From assembly GCA_016793685.1 (NCBI GenBank), contig JAEULX010000192.1:1-13285 (forward strand): DNA of 13,285 nt. Direction: 5' to 3'. A model generated the notes under the pieces. It was not told the DNA's origin, did no database searches, and saw nothing but the letters and a program-made list of their open reading frames with translations. This document shows positions 13,223-13,285 of this stretch, piece after piece. Numbering within the stretch: the stretch's first letter is position 1; each line of letters opens with the position of its first letter. The position numbers and the translations under genes are program-made. Source of the stretch: Bradyrhizobiaceae bacterium. Lineage in GTDB: Bacteria; Pseudomonadota; Alphaproteobacteria; Rhizobiales; Xanthobacteraceae.

Positions 13223-13285
13223 TCAGCTGCGCTTGAAGGCCTTGGCGAGCGCGTCGGCGCCGCGCGCGAGCAAGCCGGCATCCGA
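13223..13285 (-). CDS. Probable C-terminal end of a gene entering from the right edge
   Basis: The minus strand reads 20 codons from the right edge to a TGA at 13225-13223, ending in L-A-K-A-F-K-R-S. The alanine-rich helical character and basic last residues look like a real C-terminus, and a hairpin follows. The fragment is too short to identify, and the other frames cannot be excluded. Confidence 0.35.
   Translation of the reverse strand, partial: SDAGLLARGADALAKAFKRS

Overview
The window is a hopanoid (bacterial sterol-like lipid) gene cluster from a GC-rich alphaproteobacterium. The most likely home is the Hyphomicrobiales (Rhizobiales), near Bradyrhizobium, Rhodopseudomonas or Xanthobacteraceae. 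That placement rests on gene content, the style of the proteins and the intergenic repeats. It is an inference; no marker gene such as rRNA is present.

Layout from left to right. (1) 1-833, minus: an FAD/NAD(P)-binding [2Fe-2S] oxidoreductase subunit of the NfnA/SudB type, whose 3' end runs off the left edge. (2) 834-1340: a non-coding divergent spacer with palindromes and an 11-bp tandem repeat. (3) 1341-1919, plus: an exported DUF2147 protein. (4) 1970-4591, minus: hpnN, the RND-type hopanoid transporter, convergent with DUF2147 and separated from it by a hairpin. (5) 4592-5179: a long divergent spacer holding a possible EcfG-type promoter. (6) 5180-6334, plus: hpnH, the radical SAM adenosylhopane synthase. 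(7) 6361-11364, minus: a tight operon transcribed hpnC-hpnD-hpnE-shc. (8) 11365-11702: a divergent promoter region with a 16-bp perfect palindrome. (9) 11703-12692, plus: farnesyl diphosphate synthase (ispA-like). (10) 12691-12904: four successive hairpins, two of them copies of one 49-nt repeat. (11) 12916-13074, minus: a 52-aa small acidic helical protein. (12) 13223-13285, minus: the probable last codons of a gene entering from the right.

The genes form one pathway. IspA makes farnesyl diphosphate. HpnD condenses two molecules to presqualene diphosphate, HpnC converts this to hydroxysqualene, and HpnE reduces it to squalene. Shc cyclises squalene to hopene/hopanol, HpnH adds adenosine to give adenosylhopane, and HpnN moves hopanoids toward the outer membrane. 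The usual next enzyme, HpnG, is not in the window. Its common place between shc and hpnH is filled by a 26-bp gap, because hpnH points the opposite way.

No new multi-gene defence, mobile or CRISPR system is visible. The less explained parts are the hairpin array after ispA, the palindrome between hpnC and ispA, the loss or relocation of hpnG, and the Asp-plus-three-Cys cluster motif in the first gene.
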